Positions 48,301 through 56,498 of a stretch of DNA of 64,000 nt are shown here, one piece after another. Both the position numbers and the translations under genes were made by a program. Origin of the DNA: Brevibacillus formosus (GTDB lineage: Bacteria; Bacillota; Bacilli; Brevibacillales; Brevibacillaceae); contig NZ_PXZL01000020.1 in the NCBI RefSeq assembly GCF_003013405.1, forward strand, positions 248,001 through 312,000, written 5' to 3'. How positions within the stretch are numbered: the first letter of the stretch is position 1; each line of letters starts with the position of its first letter. The notes under the pieces were generated by a model. The model did no database searches. It was given only the letters and a program-made list of their open reading frames with translations, and had not been told where the DNA came from.

Positions 48301-50096
48301 GTATTCTCCAAGGTGAGCTCCAGCTTGGTAACATCAGCATGAAGTCCTTCGACCGATTGCTTATTGCCAATATAGAACGTATTTCCTTCGATTGCTGTCT
48401 GCTCTCCATTCTTGTTCTGAATGGCAAGCGTAATCGTATGCAATCCTACGCTCATTTCTCTTGTATCGAGGTTAAAATGAAAACCTGCGTTTCCATTTTG
48501 ATACGCTGGATACTTGGCCTCAATATCGGGTCTGGAGTCACCGTAGGTTGCCTCTCCAACCTTTATGCCATCAATCATGATACTGATTTGGGAGACGCCT
48601 GCTGGATCTAGGTACCATCCCTTCATCCCATATGTACCGACAATTAATTCACCATTTTCTGGATTATCAAGACCGCCACGTGGGGTCAAAGGTACCTTTT
48701 CGCTAACCACTACTGGGATTTCAATTGTCTTGTCTTCGAACTTTACGACCAATCGCGTCTCACCTATGCCAGTCGCAGTCACCAGTCCTGTTGGCTTTAC
48801 TGTTGCGATTTTTTCATCGTTACTGGCATAACTCGCTTCCTCGGTAATGTCCTTGGTCGTGTCATCTGTCAGCTTCGCCTTGATCTTCAATGGATAGCTT
48901 TGCCCTACGGAAATAGCCAGCTCGCCAGGAGAAGATTCAATCGACTGAATCCCGAGAGACTCTGTGCCTCCGATCTCCAAGGCTTTTCCCAGGTTCACCA
49001 GCCCTTTGCCATAAAAACGCGGCTCCCCTAGAGGTGTTGCACTCTCGACCAAAATATCCCGGACTTCATCGTTGGTTGCCTTCCCCTGCTTCGACCAAAT
49101 GACTGCTGCGGCACCTGCCACGTGAGGAGCAGCTAAAGAAGTACCCGAGCGCACTTCGTATCCTTTGTGAAGGGAAGTGCTTAAAATGTCCACGCCCGGA
49201 GCCATCAGGTCCAACCCCGTCCCTACACTGGAGGTATCAGCACGCTGGTTATCCCGATCAACGGAGCCTACCGACAACGTTTCCGGATATTGTGCCGGGA
49301 ATAATTGGGTTTCCTCACCGAGGCCTCGATTTCCCGCTGCTGCAATGACCAGAATCCCCTGCTCATTTGCCCTTTTTATCTGGTCGTGCAACGCTTGACT
49401 GTCCACGGACCCGCCTGCACTGATCGAGATAATATCCATGTCATTCTGAATTGCCCATTCTATTCCCTGAATCATACTCGAATACTTTCCATGACCTTTT
49501 TCATCGAGAACTTTTATTGAATAGATTTCCGCTTCGGGTGCGACTCCTACAATTCCAAGCTGATTGTCTTTGCCCGCGATCACCCCAGCCACAGCGGTAC
49601 CATGACCATGGGCATCATCATAATCCGCTTCACCTTCTACATAGGAAATGCCGCCTCTCACATTCAAATCTTCATGACGAGAGATTCCGGTATCTAAAAT
49701 TCCTATCTTCACATTTTTACCTAAGTAATTTTTGCTGTGCGCTTGAGGCGCACCTATATGCTCGACTCCCCATGGGATCTCCTGTTTTTCTGTCAGGTCG
49801 ATCTCAGCCAACTCTGTGTCACTATCTTCCTCCACGTACGCTACATTTCGATCTTGAGATAATTCCTCCTTTTCACTTTCCGTTAAGGTAGCCACCATAA
49901 TTTTGGAATTGAGTTGTTGCACAGATGTTCCCTGGATGGCGCTTCTTTTTGTTCGTTTACTGTCCTTGAAACCAATCAAGTATGTTTTGCTTTTTTCCGT
50001 TGCGTGCGCCTGCTCAGGAACCGTTTGCAAAAACAGTAAAGAGAGCAGGATAAATACGTTACAAATACTAATGGAACGGATGAATTTACTGTTCAT
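42351..50096 (-). CDS. Giant secreted subtilase with Ig-like repeats, locus 2
   Basis: 2581-2582 residues from ATG 50096, which has GGGAGGGAG upstream (an in-frame start at 50117 lacks one). Signal peptide 1-34, I9 propeptide about 37-98, S8 protease with Asp135 (IGILDTG), His165 (HGHGT) and Ser320 (GTSLAAPH). Then seven or more pairs of Big2 domains and YGxxRPDI domains, a fibronectin-III-like stretch (about 2000-2150), a YD-type motif (YEYVYDQNNRIKAIKENGVE) and one last Big2 domain. It stops where subtilase 1 continues with further Big2 and RCC1 units, so the C-terminus is shorter by 900 residues. First gene of locus 2; role in toxin processing or surface display is inferred. Confidence 0.92.
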   Translation of the reverse strand: MNSKFIRSISICNVFILLSLLFLQTVPEQAHATEKSKTYLIGFKDSKRTKRSAIQGTSVQQLNSKIMVATLTESEKEELSQDRNVAYVEEDSDTELAEIDLTEKQEIPWGVEHIGAPQAHSKNYLGKNVKIGILDTGISRHEDLNVRGGISYVEGEADYDDAHGHGTAVAGVIAGKDNQLGIVGVAPEAEIYSIKVLDEKGHGKYSSMIQGIEWAIQNDMDIISISAGGSVDSQALHDQIKRANEQGILVIAAAGNRGLGEETQLFPAQYPETLSVGSVDRDNQRADTSSVGTGLDLMAPGVDILSTSLHKGYEVRSGTSLAAPHVAGAAAVIWSKQGKATNDEVRDILVESATPLGEPRFYGKGLVNLGKALEIGGTESLGIQSIESSPGELAISVGQSYPLKIKAKLTDDTTKDITEEASYASNDEKIATVKPTGLVTATGIGETRLVVKFEDKTIEIPVVVSEKVPLTPRGGLDNPENGELIVGTYGMKGWYLDPAGVSQISIMIDGIKVGEATYGDSRPDIEAKYPAYQNGNAGFHFNLDTREMSVGLHTITLAIQNKNGEQTAIEGNTFYIGNKQSVEGLHADVTKLELTLENTHQFVVSTILEDKTLKDVTTLAEYTSSDESIATVTSTGFVKGTGVGTAIVTIRYEGQTITIPVTIQEKIALIPRWEVESPADHATMTGASLMKGWYLDPAGVSKIEIHVDGKIVGEALYGQPRPDIAQAYPAYQNASSGFQYVLDTTQITEGQHTITVMAVNQEGKEQVLAERSVSIERTQPAKSIAANVSKVELSQGNTQQLIISAVLQNDQIRDVTREAKYNIEDSTVASISDHGIITGLRIGQTTVIVDYQGQALTIPISVKAAVGVSQGGLDSPLDNATISGVYPVTGWFIASSGVSSIEVLVDGVVTGEATYGVPRPEIEITDSSLPGSNVGFHYDLDTGLFQKGKHTISVRGTAKDGNQTILGSRTVQVVELLPAIGLHADIAELQLSQGKTHPLSVKAELEDQSKQDVTKLALYTVEDPSVAKVSPDGVVTALAQGNTSLTIKYGNQSIKIPVVITAAEVLKAIGEIETPANDAIINGTYTIAGWFLHTSTPSRYQVFLDGKEVGQANSGIARPDIALLHPDYKNTHAGFSYTVDLSELQSGGQHRVSVVVTDSEGNQYPLPEKSFVVGEVAPANSLKHTESGISLAKSSMQKLQITVTTADQSPKDVTAQAVYTYENANVIHVSPLGIVTGLEVGMTKIVVSYGGQTLTIPVVVTETESGPLVAKGQIDIPIDKAEIGGTTTIQGWLLDPDGVAKIEVWMDGQLQGTAVYGGPRPDIFALYPRYENANAGFQYQLDTMRFNEGEHKITVRVTNKKGVESLVFDKEVTVGPVTGITTNLSTIELEKEKTASLTVVASYRDKSTKDVTGTVTYVIQDPAIAKIDATGVITGLAPGNTVLSVTFAGIVKQVPVHVKGGALTTTGAIDAPGENEQISGSYNVTGWFITSGEVEKIEVLIDGVALGEAKYGLERPDILRMYPEAPPVKPGFSYLLEVNDLDLGRHQLTLVVTEKDGKQTSMEKAITIVKPIHDKYTYWLQFSDQQGKDNWSYQEVSGDRHADLTWNKQTEEWESNHDTAIGNTWIRVGSSNPVIKWEAPRSGKIQVSGWISKIQVDEGDGVNVRLLKNDEQIWPSTGWQAIEFNDEIGVELQEELEVEQGDVLLFQVDQKESSIGDLLKWTPEITYVSNAVNDNASPQIYLTSPVVGAAVSTVDGKDVVVISGFAMDPNVGDQVNIWYQLDDEDPQELTRFTASEKHQPFLFNLPTHHLKPDVLYSLRVWAVDQKSGRSLSEKVDFTLDMRAQAEKEDIVVVADWKSPKDGTEILKGEKVSLTWEYASYGGHSSKIESQELLIYISEGGHVTSTIREKLTGTARSYVFDTSVIEKNARVEARIRSIMPKTPAYVYGGTAKLNFSVLAANQAPVVQSTEFVTLDRGLTGIIKYTLNENDVTDKIVSTKLRVGFTPGGNELVEKEELIPEASQNRQVVSRYSFPLTKDMLHQTIYWTVQAQDNRGAWTPAVNYSIRLEEALPKIVIYTPVAKRVMDLDDTFTLDGTYTKLTSGEMIEAQVSSSHSAKKFTTTGTSGQWELNWTGREIGSGTYENIKVTEPTVVYYYGSLTVEDKPDAPSIVNAEAETNSLKIYWSPSVGAIDYGIQVDGGGIKKVGDVTNHTITGLQPARVYTIRLWAYTSAGISSYSSSITVETKPAEGNFNGMVENSPVRMYFPANEAKYMKIVAGTNGTYSFTLNNDSGSPANATLSVYKAASLQAHEEIAAGANGRVNPVFVAGKTYYVKIVAKDSVYATLLAKPGGEAFTFNQPKEITLQPGQTVEMAMNTTIPGKYRMMTQLKNQTNKYPVVTVLSNGNAVTPKETPTPSEINYELGMGSYTIKLTNTESYPVSVSFTVFAPLPGGTLYEYVYDQNNRIKAIKENGVESVTFIHDDNGNILKSVKHAVTLPPKGTVLHVDQEKVEVRAGSTRPIKVTATKEDGSTLDVTTQGLYSVVDSRIGFIVKGVVYGMNPGTTEARVSYDGQFKTITITVVP

Positions 50097-50187
50097 CTCT
50101 AAGACTCCCTCCCCCATACCGGTTCAAAACCGAAAGAAAATAAGTACAGGTAAAAATATTGAAATATTCCTTAAACACACAATTCGA

Positions 50188-50216
50188 ATTATAATGAATT
50201 CCTTATATTGGATCAA
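50188..50216 (-). promoter_or_regulatory. Sigma-A promoter of toxin locus 2
   Basis: TTGATC (50211-50216), 17-bp spacer, TATAAT (50188-50193) on the minus strand. The block from TTGATCCAATAT to TATAATTC is almost the same as in locus 1. Confidence 0.8.
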
Positions 50217-50230
50217 TAGGAAATAAAGAC

Positions 50231-50259
50231 AAAAAAAGACGTTCTTAGACAAGAACGCC
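50231..50259 (-). terminator. Terminator of the PhzF-like gene
   Basis: GACGTTCTT (50238-50246) with AAGAACGCC (50251-50259), seven T following on the minus strand. It separates phzF-like gene transcription from the locus-2 promoter. Confidence 0.8.
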
Positions 50260-50275
50260 TTTCACCTTTCCTTAT

Positions 50276-51172
50276 TTAAACCCTCATCTGCCCCGCGATC
50301 GTCAAATGCGCCTGACCTGCTACACGAATAACAGGCTCCTCTCCAGATCGATCAACCGTTACATACAGCTTTCCTGGCCGACCAATCGCATGTCCTTGCC
50401 CTATGACAAGCTGTGTCACTTTTCCAGCAGGCAACCTTTCTTCTAATGCCAGATAGCCAGCCAGTGCCCCGTTTGCGGCACCTGTTACGGGATCTTCCGC
50501 AATCCCGATCGCAGGAGCAAAATCCCTCGTATATAAGTCATAGCCTTCAGGAGCATCCCACGTAAACAAATGGGTGGTTGTGAGGCCGTGTTCCCTGTTC
50601 ATTTCTGCGAGCGTTGAGAGCAAAGGCTGTGCTGCATCGATTGCCTGACGAGTGCGGACTGGAACGAGCAGATGCATATTGCCAGTGGAAGCGAGCTTCA
50701 TCGGATAGCGATCATCCAGATCGGCCAATGTTATGCCAACCAGCCTCGCTACCTCTTCACTGTCTAAATCAATCTCCTTCACAGAAGGCTTTATTTGGGT
50801 CATTTCCACTCGCTGTAACTCGCCATCCTCCATCACCAATTGAACAGGAATCAAACCGACGTTTGTCTCAAACACAATACGACTACTCTTTTCCAACCAT
50901 CCGCGCTCTGTTGCCAATAGCCAAGCAGAACCCACTGTCGCATGGCCGCAGAAATCGATCTCAACCGAAGGCGAAAAGTAGCGAATACGAAAATCTGCTT
51001 CTGGATGGTCGGATGGCATCAAAAAGGCAGACTCAGGAAGATTCAACTCATTGGCAATTTTCTGCATTTGTTGTAAAGTCAAAGTACCTGCTTCCGGGAT
51101 GACTCCTGCGGGATTGCCTGCAAATGGCTCTCTCGTAAAGGCGTCCACATGGTATACGCTCACATGATTCAT
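50276..51172 (-). CDS. PhzF-family isomerase/epimerase-like protein
   Basis: 298 residues, full length for the PhzF/YddE family (diaminopimelate-epimerase fold). Markers: VDAFTREPFAGNPAGV at the start, the catalytic glutamate in LPESAF (about residue 46), FSPSVEIDFCGHATVGSAWL and the late GxAEDPVTGAANG. Most members have unknown substrates; phenazine synthesis is not implied, as no other phz genes are near. ATG 51172 with AAGGAGAG upstream. Divergent from the LysR gene, which probably controls it. Confidence 0.9.
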   Translation of the reverse strand: MNHVSVYHVDAFTREPFAGNPAGVIPEAGTLTLQQMQKIANELNLPESAFLMPSDHPEADFRIRYFSPSVEIDFCGHATVGSAWLLATERGWLEKSSRIVFETNVGLIPVQLVMEDGELQRVEMTQIKPSVKEIDLDSEEVARLVGITLADLDDRYPMKLASTGNMHLLVPVRTRQAIDAAQPLLSTLAEMNREHGLTTTHLFTWDAPEGYDLYTRDFAPAIGIAEDPVTGAANGALAGYLALEERLPAGKVTQLVIGQGHAIGRPGKLYVTVDRSGEEPVIRVAGQAHLTIAGQMRV

Positions 51173-51299
51173 CGTTATTTCTCTCCTTTTGTTAAACGAA
51201 TGCTTCTCTTGCTTTTCATCTTAAAGTGCTGCAACCTCGCTGTAAAATGAAGCTTTCGCATGCTAACCATGATAAAAACTTCATGAAAGGAGGAGCGCC

Positions 51300-52169
51300 A
51301 TGACTTTGTTTCAAATGGAAGTCCTTGTGGCTGTCACCAACACTGGCAACTTCACGCGAGCAGGAGAACAAATCGGTTTGAGCCAGTCCGGTGTCAGTCA
51401 TACCATCGGCGCACTGGAGAAAGAGCTCGGCATTTCCTTGTTCACCCGCAATCGCAGCGGTGTTAAGCTGACCGCAGCTGGCGAAAAAATCGTCGCCTCT
51501 GCCCGGACCATATTGGAAAACGTCTCACTGATTAAACAGGTGGCTGCCGAATCAGGCGGGCTATTGGAGGCAACGCTCCGGATTGCTTCTTTTCCCAGCG
51601 TAACCGCTCAGCTCCTGCCAAAATTGCTAAAGACGATAGAAAGTCACTACCCGCATATGCAAACAAAGCTATATGAAGGAAGCTATCAAGAAATAAAAGA
51701 ATGGATTCGCTCGGGGGTTGTCGATGTCGGTTTTCATGTGTGGCCCGATGACGAGCTGGAAGGAATCCTGCTGACGACAGACGCCCTGCTTGCTGTCGTG
51801 CCAGCCAATCATCCTCTGGCAAAGGAGCGCTCTCTCACTCTGGAGCAATTAGCCCGCGAATCGTTTCTCATGCCCATGGCGGGATGTCACTTATTGATTG
51901 GCGCGGAGTTTGCCAAGGCTGGGCTTACGCCGAATGTTTCCTATGAAATCGCCGACAATACAACGATACTAGCGATGGTAGAAAGCGGTGTTGGGGTGAC
52001 AGTCGTTCCTTCACTGACTCTACCAGCACAACTGCCCGATGTCGCTGTCATCGAAATCACGCCGCCTCTCTCTCGGCAAATCGGCTTGGCTGTACGCTCG
52101 CTTCGTGAAGCCCCACCTGCCGTTCAAGCTTTTTTGCGGGAAGCGGAGCGCATTGCACCCACACTATAA
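51300..52169 (+). CDS. LysR-family transcriptional regulator
   Basis: 289 residues: winged helix-turn-helix at 1-60 (FTRAGEQIGLSQSGVSHTIG), then the LysR substrate-binding domain (about 90-285). ATG 51300 with GGAGGAG upstream. It is divergent from the PhzF-like gene over 127 bases, the classic layout for control of the neighbour. Effector unknown. Confidence 0.9.
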   Translation: MTLFQMEVLVAVTNTGNFTRAGEQIGLSQSGVSHTIGALEKELGISLFTRNRSGVKLTAAGEKIVASARTILENVSLIKQVAAESGGLLEATLRIASFPSVTAQLLPKLLKTIESHYPHMQTKLYEGSYQEIKEWIRSGVVDVGFHVWPDDELEGILLTTDALLAVVPANHPLAKERSLTLEQLARESFLMPMAGCHLLIGAEFAKAGLTPNVSYEIADNTTILAMVESGVGVTVVPSLTLPAQLPDVAVIEITPPLSRQIGLAVRSLREAPPAVQAFLREAERIAPTL

Positions 52170-52187
52170 AAAGGACGTGCTTCTTCG

Positions 52188-52565
52188 TTGAAAAAATGGC
52201 TCATTCTCCTACTTGCTCTCTCCGTGATCAGCAGTGTGATTTTAGGAATTACTATTCAAGCTGGTACGTTGGTGCCATTGATTAATCAGAGCTTCTTAAT
52301 CGGTCTTTTCCTGTTGATCGCAGGGAGTATTGCTGTCGTGACACGCTCTGGATTTTTCACTATTTTTCTGCGTGGATTCAAGCAGCTGAAAGGGATGTTT
52401 TTCCGCAAACCACGCATGATGGACAGTGATATCGTTCAAGCTAACGACCCTGCTTTCGAGGAAAAAAAAGAGTCGTTCGTACGAATCGGAACCTCGCTTT
52501 TTCTCACGTCGGGCACTGGGCTGATTGTCTTCTCGATCGTTCTTACCTGTTTCTACTATCTATAA
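52188..52565 (+). CDS. DUF3899-type small membrane protein
   Basis: 125 residues with three membrane helices: KKWLILLLALSVISSVILGI, then SFLIGLFLLIAGSIAVVT, and one at the C-terminus (LTSGTGLIVFSIVLTCFYYL), separated by a basic cytoplasmic loop. Length and pattern match the DUF3899 family of Bacillales. TTG start at 52188, ribosome binding site AAAAGGACG, 18 bases after the LysR gene, so probably co-transcribed. Function unknown. Confidence 0.75.
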   Translation: MKKWLILLLALSVISSVILGITIQAGTLVPLINQSFLIGLFLLIAGSIAVVTRSGFFTIFLRGFKQLKGMFFRKPRMMDSDIVQANDPAFEEKKESFVRIGTSLFLTSGTGLIVFSIVLTCFYYL

Positions 52566-52574
52566 TCACAAAGA

Positions 52575-52606
52575 AAGGGCTGTCCCACCGATCGGGAGCA
52601 GCCCTT
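52575..52606. terminator. Bidirectional terminator between DUF3899 gene and oppF
   Basis: AAGGGCTG (52575-52582) with CAGCCCTT (52599-52606); T-rich on both sides (TCTTCC on plus, TCTTTG on minus). Ends both convergent transcripts. Confidence 0.75.
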
Positions 52607-52615
52607 CTTCCTCTC

Positions 52616-53566
52616 TTACGACTCTATCAAATGACAAGCCACCCAATGCCCGGGTTGCGCCTCCTGCCACCTCGGCACTTCTTCCGCACAACGAGGCTGT
52701 GCGAGTGGGCAGCGTGTGCGAAAACCGCAGCCACTCGGCTTGTTGGCTGGACTCGGCAAATCTCCCTGCAAAACGATACGCTCTCGCTTCACCGTCGGGT
52801 CAGGCACTGGCACAGAAGAGAGCAAAGCCTGCGTATAGGGGTGCAACGGACGCGCGTACAGCTCATAGCTCGATGCCAGCTCGACCATTTTGCCCAAATA
52901 CATGACGCCAATCCGGTTGGAAATATGCTTGACCATGGACAGATCATGCGCGATGAACAAATAGGTCAATCCGCGATCATGCTGCAAATCCTCCAATAAA
53001 TTGACGACTTGCGCTTGAATTGAGACGTCGAGTGCAGAGATCGGCTCGTCGGCAATGATAAATTCCGGCTCTACTGCCAACGCCCGCGCGATCCCGATCC
53101 GTTGGCGCTGTCCCCCACTGAATTCATGCGGAAAACGCTGCGCATGATCCTTATGCAAGCCAACTAAATGAAGCAGTTCCGCTACCCGCTCTCGTCTCAT
53201 CCCGCGATTCAAATGATGGATGTCCAAGCCCTCTGCGATGATATCCTCCACGGTCATACGCGGGTTCAGACTTGCTTGCGGGTCCTGGAAAATCATCTGG
53301 GCATCCCGATTAAACTGCCCCGCTTCTTTTCCCCGAAGCTGATGAACATTCTTCCCTTTGAACAGGACTTCTCCATCTGTATGTTCATACAGGCGAATAA
53401 TGGTCCGGCCTAGCGTAGACTTCCCGCAGCCACTTTCGCCGACGAGACCGAACGTCTCCCCTTTGTTGATCGTAAATGAAACACCATCGACTGCTTTCAA
53501 ATCAAACCCAGTACCAAGCGAAAAATACTTCTTCAAATCGCGAACATCAAGCAACGCTTCTGTCAT
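52616..53566 (-). CDS. oppF: Oligopeptide ABC transporter ATP-binding protein OppF
   Basis: 316 residues. Walker [10 protein letters not shown], signature SGGQRQR, Walker [11 protein letters not shown] and the C-terminal Opp/Dpp extension with the cysteine cluster ([15 protein letters not shown]) that holds an iron-sulfur cluster in some members. Start at ATG 53566: GGGAGG precedes it and it overlaps the oppD stop as ATGA; the longer open frame upstream belongs to oppD's sequence in another frame. Works with OppD as the ATPase pair powering peptide uptake. Last gene of the operon. Confidence 0.93.
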   Translation of the reverse strand: MTEALLDVRDLKKYFSLGTGFDLKAVDGVSFTINKGETFGLVGESGCGKSTLGRTIIRLYEHTDGEVLFKGKNVHQLRGKEAGQFNRDAQMIFQDPQASLNPRMTVEDIIAEGLDIHHLNRGMRRERVAELLHLVGLHKDHAQRFPHEFSGGQRQRIGIARALAVEPEFIIADEPISALDVSIQAQVVNLLEDLQHDRGLTYLFIAHDLSMVKHISNRIGVMYLGKMVELASSYELYARPLHPYTQALLSSVPVPDPTVKRERIVLQGDLPSPANKPSGCGFRTRCPLAQPRCAEEVPRWQEAQPGHWVACHLIES

Positions 53567-54585
53567 ACTCCCTGCCTCCCTGCTGCCACCAGCTCCTCTA
53601 TTCGCGGTGCCCGTGGATCGTGGAGCCAGCAAGTAGCCTGGTGCCCTCGACCGAATTCGCTCGTCACGGGCATCTGCTGTTCGCATATCTCCATCGCAAA
53701 ATCACAGCGAGCAGCAAACGGACAGCCGACTGGCGGATGGAACAAATCTGGAGGGCTGCCTTCGATGGGAATGAGCCGTTGCTTTTCGCCTTCATCCAGA
53801 CGAGGGAGGGAGCGCATCAGTCCCCATGTATACGGGTGACGAGGATTTGCAAAAACGTCCTCAACCGTGCCTGTTTCAACTACCATCCCCGCATACATGA
53901 CAACCATGCGATGAGCGATCTCGGCTACGACTCCCAAATCATGCGTAATAATCACAACAGATAACTCCTGCTCCTCTTGCAGTCGCTTGAGCAAATCCAA
54001 AATCTGAGCCTGAATCGTCACATCCAGCGCTGTCGTGGGCTCATCAGCAATCACCAGCTTGGGTTGGCAAGCAAGAGCAATCGCAATGACCACACGCTGA
54101 CGCATCCCCCCGCTGAATTGGTGCGGGTACTGATCGATTCGCTTTTCCGGATCGGGTATTCCTACGAGTGAAAGCATCTCGATCGCTCGCTTTCGCGCTT
54201 CCTCTCTCGAAACTTGGTGACTGCGAACGAACCCCTCTACGATTTGTGTCCCTACCTTCATCGTCGGATTGAGCGCTGTCATCGGGTCTTGAAACACCAT
54301 GCCGATCTGGGTTCCGCGAATACCCTGCAGCTCTTTTTTGGACAGGTGACTGATTTCGGCTCCTTCAAAAACAACCTTTCCCCCGACGATTTTTCCGGGT
54401 GGATTAGGGATTAATCCCATAATCGCTTGCGCCGTAACGCTCTTGCCACATCCACTCTCCCCTACGATGGCAACTGTCTCCCCTTTATCCACGTAAAAGG
54501 ACACGCCCCGCACGGCTTGCACCTCGCCACCGTACGTTTTGAAATTCACCCGCAAGTTATCGATTGTCAGCAAATGCTGATTCAT
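53563..54585 (-). CDS. oppD: Oligopeptide ABC transporter ATP-binding protein OppD
   Basis: 340 residues. Walker [10 protein letters not shown], signature SGGMRQR, Walker [12 protein letters not shown]-terminal cysteine motif ([18 protein letters not shown]). The second ATG (54585) is preferred: GGAGG lies seven bases ahead, whereas the first ATG (54591) touches it. Partner of OppF; follows oppC after 20 bases. Confidence 0.93.
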   Translation of the reverse strand: MNQHLLTIDNLRVNFKTYGGEVQAVRGVSFYVDKGETVAIVGESGCGKSVTAQAIMGLIPNPPGKIVGGKVVFEGAEISHLSKKELQGIRGTQIGMVFQDPMTALNPTMKVGTQIVEGFVRSHQVSREEARKRAIEMLSLVGIPDPEKRIDQYPHQFSGGMRQRVVIAIALACQPKLVIADEPTTALDVTIQAQILDLLKRLQEEQELSVVIITHDLGVVAEIAHRMVVMYAGMVVETGTVEDVFANPRHPYTWGLMRSLPRLDEGEKQRLIPIEGSPPDLFHPPVGCPFAARCDFAMEICEQQMPVTSEFGRGHQATCWLHDPRAPRIEELVAAGRQGV

Positions 54586-54605
54586 CCTCATTCCTCCTGT
54601 CGTCT

Positions 54606-55547
54606 CTAATCGCGTAGACGCGGATCAAGTGCATCCTGCAAACCGTCGCCGAATACGTTGAAGGCGAACATTGTCAGCGAGATCATCAATGCTGGGAAAA
54701 ACAGTCGCCACCAATCGCCAGTCAAAATAACGCCCAAGCCATCGTTTGTCATCGTCCCCCAACTGGCAACGGGAGCTTGTACACCGAGTCCAAGAAAGCT
54801 GAGAAAAGATTCCGCAAAAATCGCCGATGGAATCGTAAAGGTCAAATTGACGATAATGACGCCAAATGTGTTGGGAATCAAATGCTTTAGCAAAATTCGT
54901 GAAAACTTCGCTCCCAGTACTTGTGCAGCCAGAATGAACTCTTGATTTTTCAATTGCAGGATTTGTCCGCGCACCAACCGCGCCATGCCAACCCAACCCG
55001 TAGCAGACAGGGCAATGATAATCGTCAGCATTCCCGGCTCCATTACGACCATGAGCAAAATGACGACCAGCAAATACGGCAGCCCATACAAAATCTCGAT
55101 AATGCGCATGATGATCGTATCGATGCGATCCCCTCGTTTGCCTCGTCCTGCCATATAGCCTGCAATTCCCCCGACTGTCACTCCGATGACCAGGTCGATG
55201 AGTGCCGCGACAATGCCAATCGTCAAAGAAATCCTCGCCCCATACCACGTACGGGCAAACATGTCACGTCCCAGCTCATCCGTACCGAACCAATGCTCTG
55301 CGGAGATTTCCTGATTTTTAGTCAGCAAGCTCTGGTCGGAATAACTATACGGCACGAGATTCGGTCCAATGATCGCCATGCCAACTAAAGCGAGAATAAT
55401 GAACAATCCGAGCATAGCCAGCTTGTTTTTCAGCAGCTTCCGAATGACCTGCTGCCCATTGCTGAGACTGGGTCTTGCAATGACATTCACCTGTATATTT
55501 TTCGCCAACGGGCGAAACAACGGGTCCACTTTGTGCTCCATCGCCAC
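54606..55547 (-). CDS. oppC: Oligopeptide ABC transporter permease OppC
   Basis: 313 residues, six membrane helices, with the OppC N-terminal domain (first 80 residues) and the permease EAA-type loop in GWVGMARLVRGQILQLKNQE. The start is probably GTG 55547 (GGAGAG nine bases ahead), with ATG 55541 as alternative. It starts three bases after the oppB stop. Confidence 0.92.
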   Translation of the reverse strand: MAMEHKVDPLFRPLAKNIQVNVIARPSLSNGQQVIRKLLKNKLAMLGLFIILALVGMAIIGPNLVPYSYSDQSLLTKNQEISAEHWFGTDELGRDMFARTWYGARISLTIGIVAALIDLVIGVTVGGIAGYMAGRGKRGDRIDTIIMRIIEILYGLPYLLVVILLMVVMEPGMLTIIIALSATGWVGMARLVRGQILQLKNQEFILAAQVLGAKFSRILLKHLIPNTFGVIIVNLTFTIPSAIFAESFLSFLGLGVQAPVASWGTMTNDGLGVILTGDWWRLFFPALMISLTMFAFNVFGDGLQDALDPRLRD

Positions 55548-55550
55548 AGT

Positions 55551-56483
55551 TTATCTCTCCTTGTTGGTCAGCTTGATCCGCGGGTCAATCAGGGTGTATG
55601 CAATATCAATCAGGAAAATGGTAAAAATCAGAATCGCACTGTAAAAAATCGTCGTACCCAAAATGACCGGATAGTCACGGTTGAAAATTCCGTCTACGAA
55701 GTACTTGCCAATGCCGGGAATTGCAAAGATTTTCTCCACGACAAAGGTTCCCGTTATCAAACTGGCAATCAAAGGTCCGAGAAAGGTGACAACAGGCAGA
55801 ATCGCATTGCGAATACCGTGCCTGACGACGATGATAAACATGGGAATCCCTTTCGCTTCCGCAGTACGAATGTAGTTCTGGTTCATGACTTCAATCATGC
55901 TGGCGCGCATGTAGCGGGTAATGACCGCCACGGGACCAAAAGCGAGCGCCAGCGACGGCAGTATCGTATGCATCCAGGTGCCCCATGTCGCAACAGGAAA
56001 GAGCGGCAGCTTGATCGCGAAAAAATTGATCAAAAGCGGTGCCATAATAAAGCTCGGAATGGCTACCCCCAATACGGCAAGAGCCATGGCAATGTAGTCC
56101 AGCCATTTGTTGCGATTGAGCGCTGCGATGATGCCCAATGTTATTCCGAAAAGGAGTGCGATCCCGATCGCTTGCGCACCCAACCAAGCAGATGCAGCAA
56201 AGCCATCGGAAATCATGTCATTGACTCCACGAGAGTCTGATTTGATCGATGGGCCCAAGTCGAGCATTAACAGATTTTTCAGATATAAAATATATTGAAC
56301 AGGCAACGGCTCGTCCAGGTTGTATTTGGCACGTAAATTATTGAGAATTTGCTCTGGCAGCTGATCCGACTCGGAGGCAAACGGGTTCCCCGGAATGGCA
56401 TGCATCAAGGCAAACGTCAGCGTCACGATAATCCATAGGGTGACGAACATCATCAAAATGCGTTTTACCAGATAGTTTGACAT
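55551..56483 (-). CDS. oppB: Oligopeptide ABC transporter permease OppB
   Basis: 310 residues, six membrane helices; N-terminus YLVKRILMMFVTLWIIVTLT and the permease loop RYMRASMIEVMNQNYIRTAE mark it as the OppB/DppB type. ATG 56483 with GAGGAGG upstream; 15 bases after pepV. Forms the channel with OppC. Confidence 0.93.
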   Translation of the reverse strand: MSNYLVKRILMMFVTLWIIVTLTFALMHAIPGNPFASESDQLPEQILNNLRAKYNLDEPLPVQYILYLKNLLMLDLGPSIKSDSRGVNDMISDGFAASAWLGAQAIGIALLFGITLGIIAALNRNKWLDYIAMALAVLGVAIPSFIMAPLLINFFAIKLPLFPVATWGTWMHTILPSLALAFGPVAVITRYMRASMIEVMNQNYIRTAEAKGIPMFIIVVRHGIRNAILPVVTFLGPLIASLITGTFVVEKIFAIPGIGKYFVDGIFNRDYPVILGTTIFYSAILIFTIFLIDIAYTLIDPRIKLTNKER

Positions 56484-56498
56484 GGAAGTCCTCCTCGT

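Noticed and set aside
50276-51172. Phenazine biosynthesis locus
   Set aside because: Only a PhzF-family protein is present; such proteins are widespread outside phenazine pathways and no other phz genes are near.
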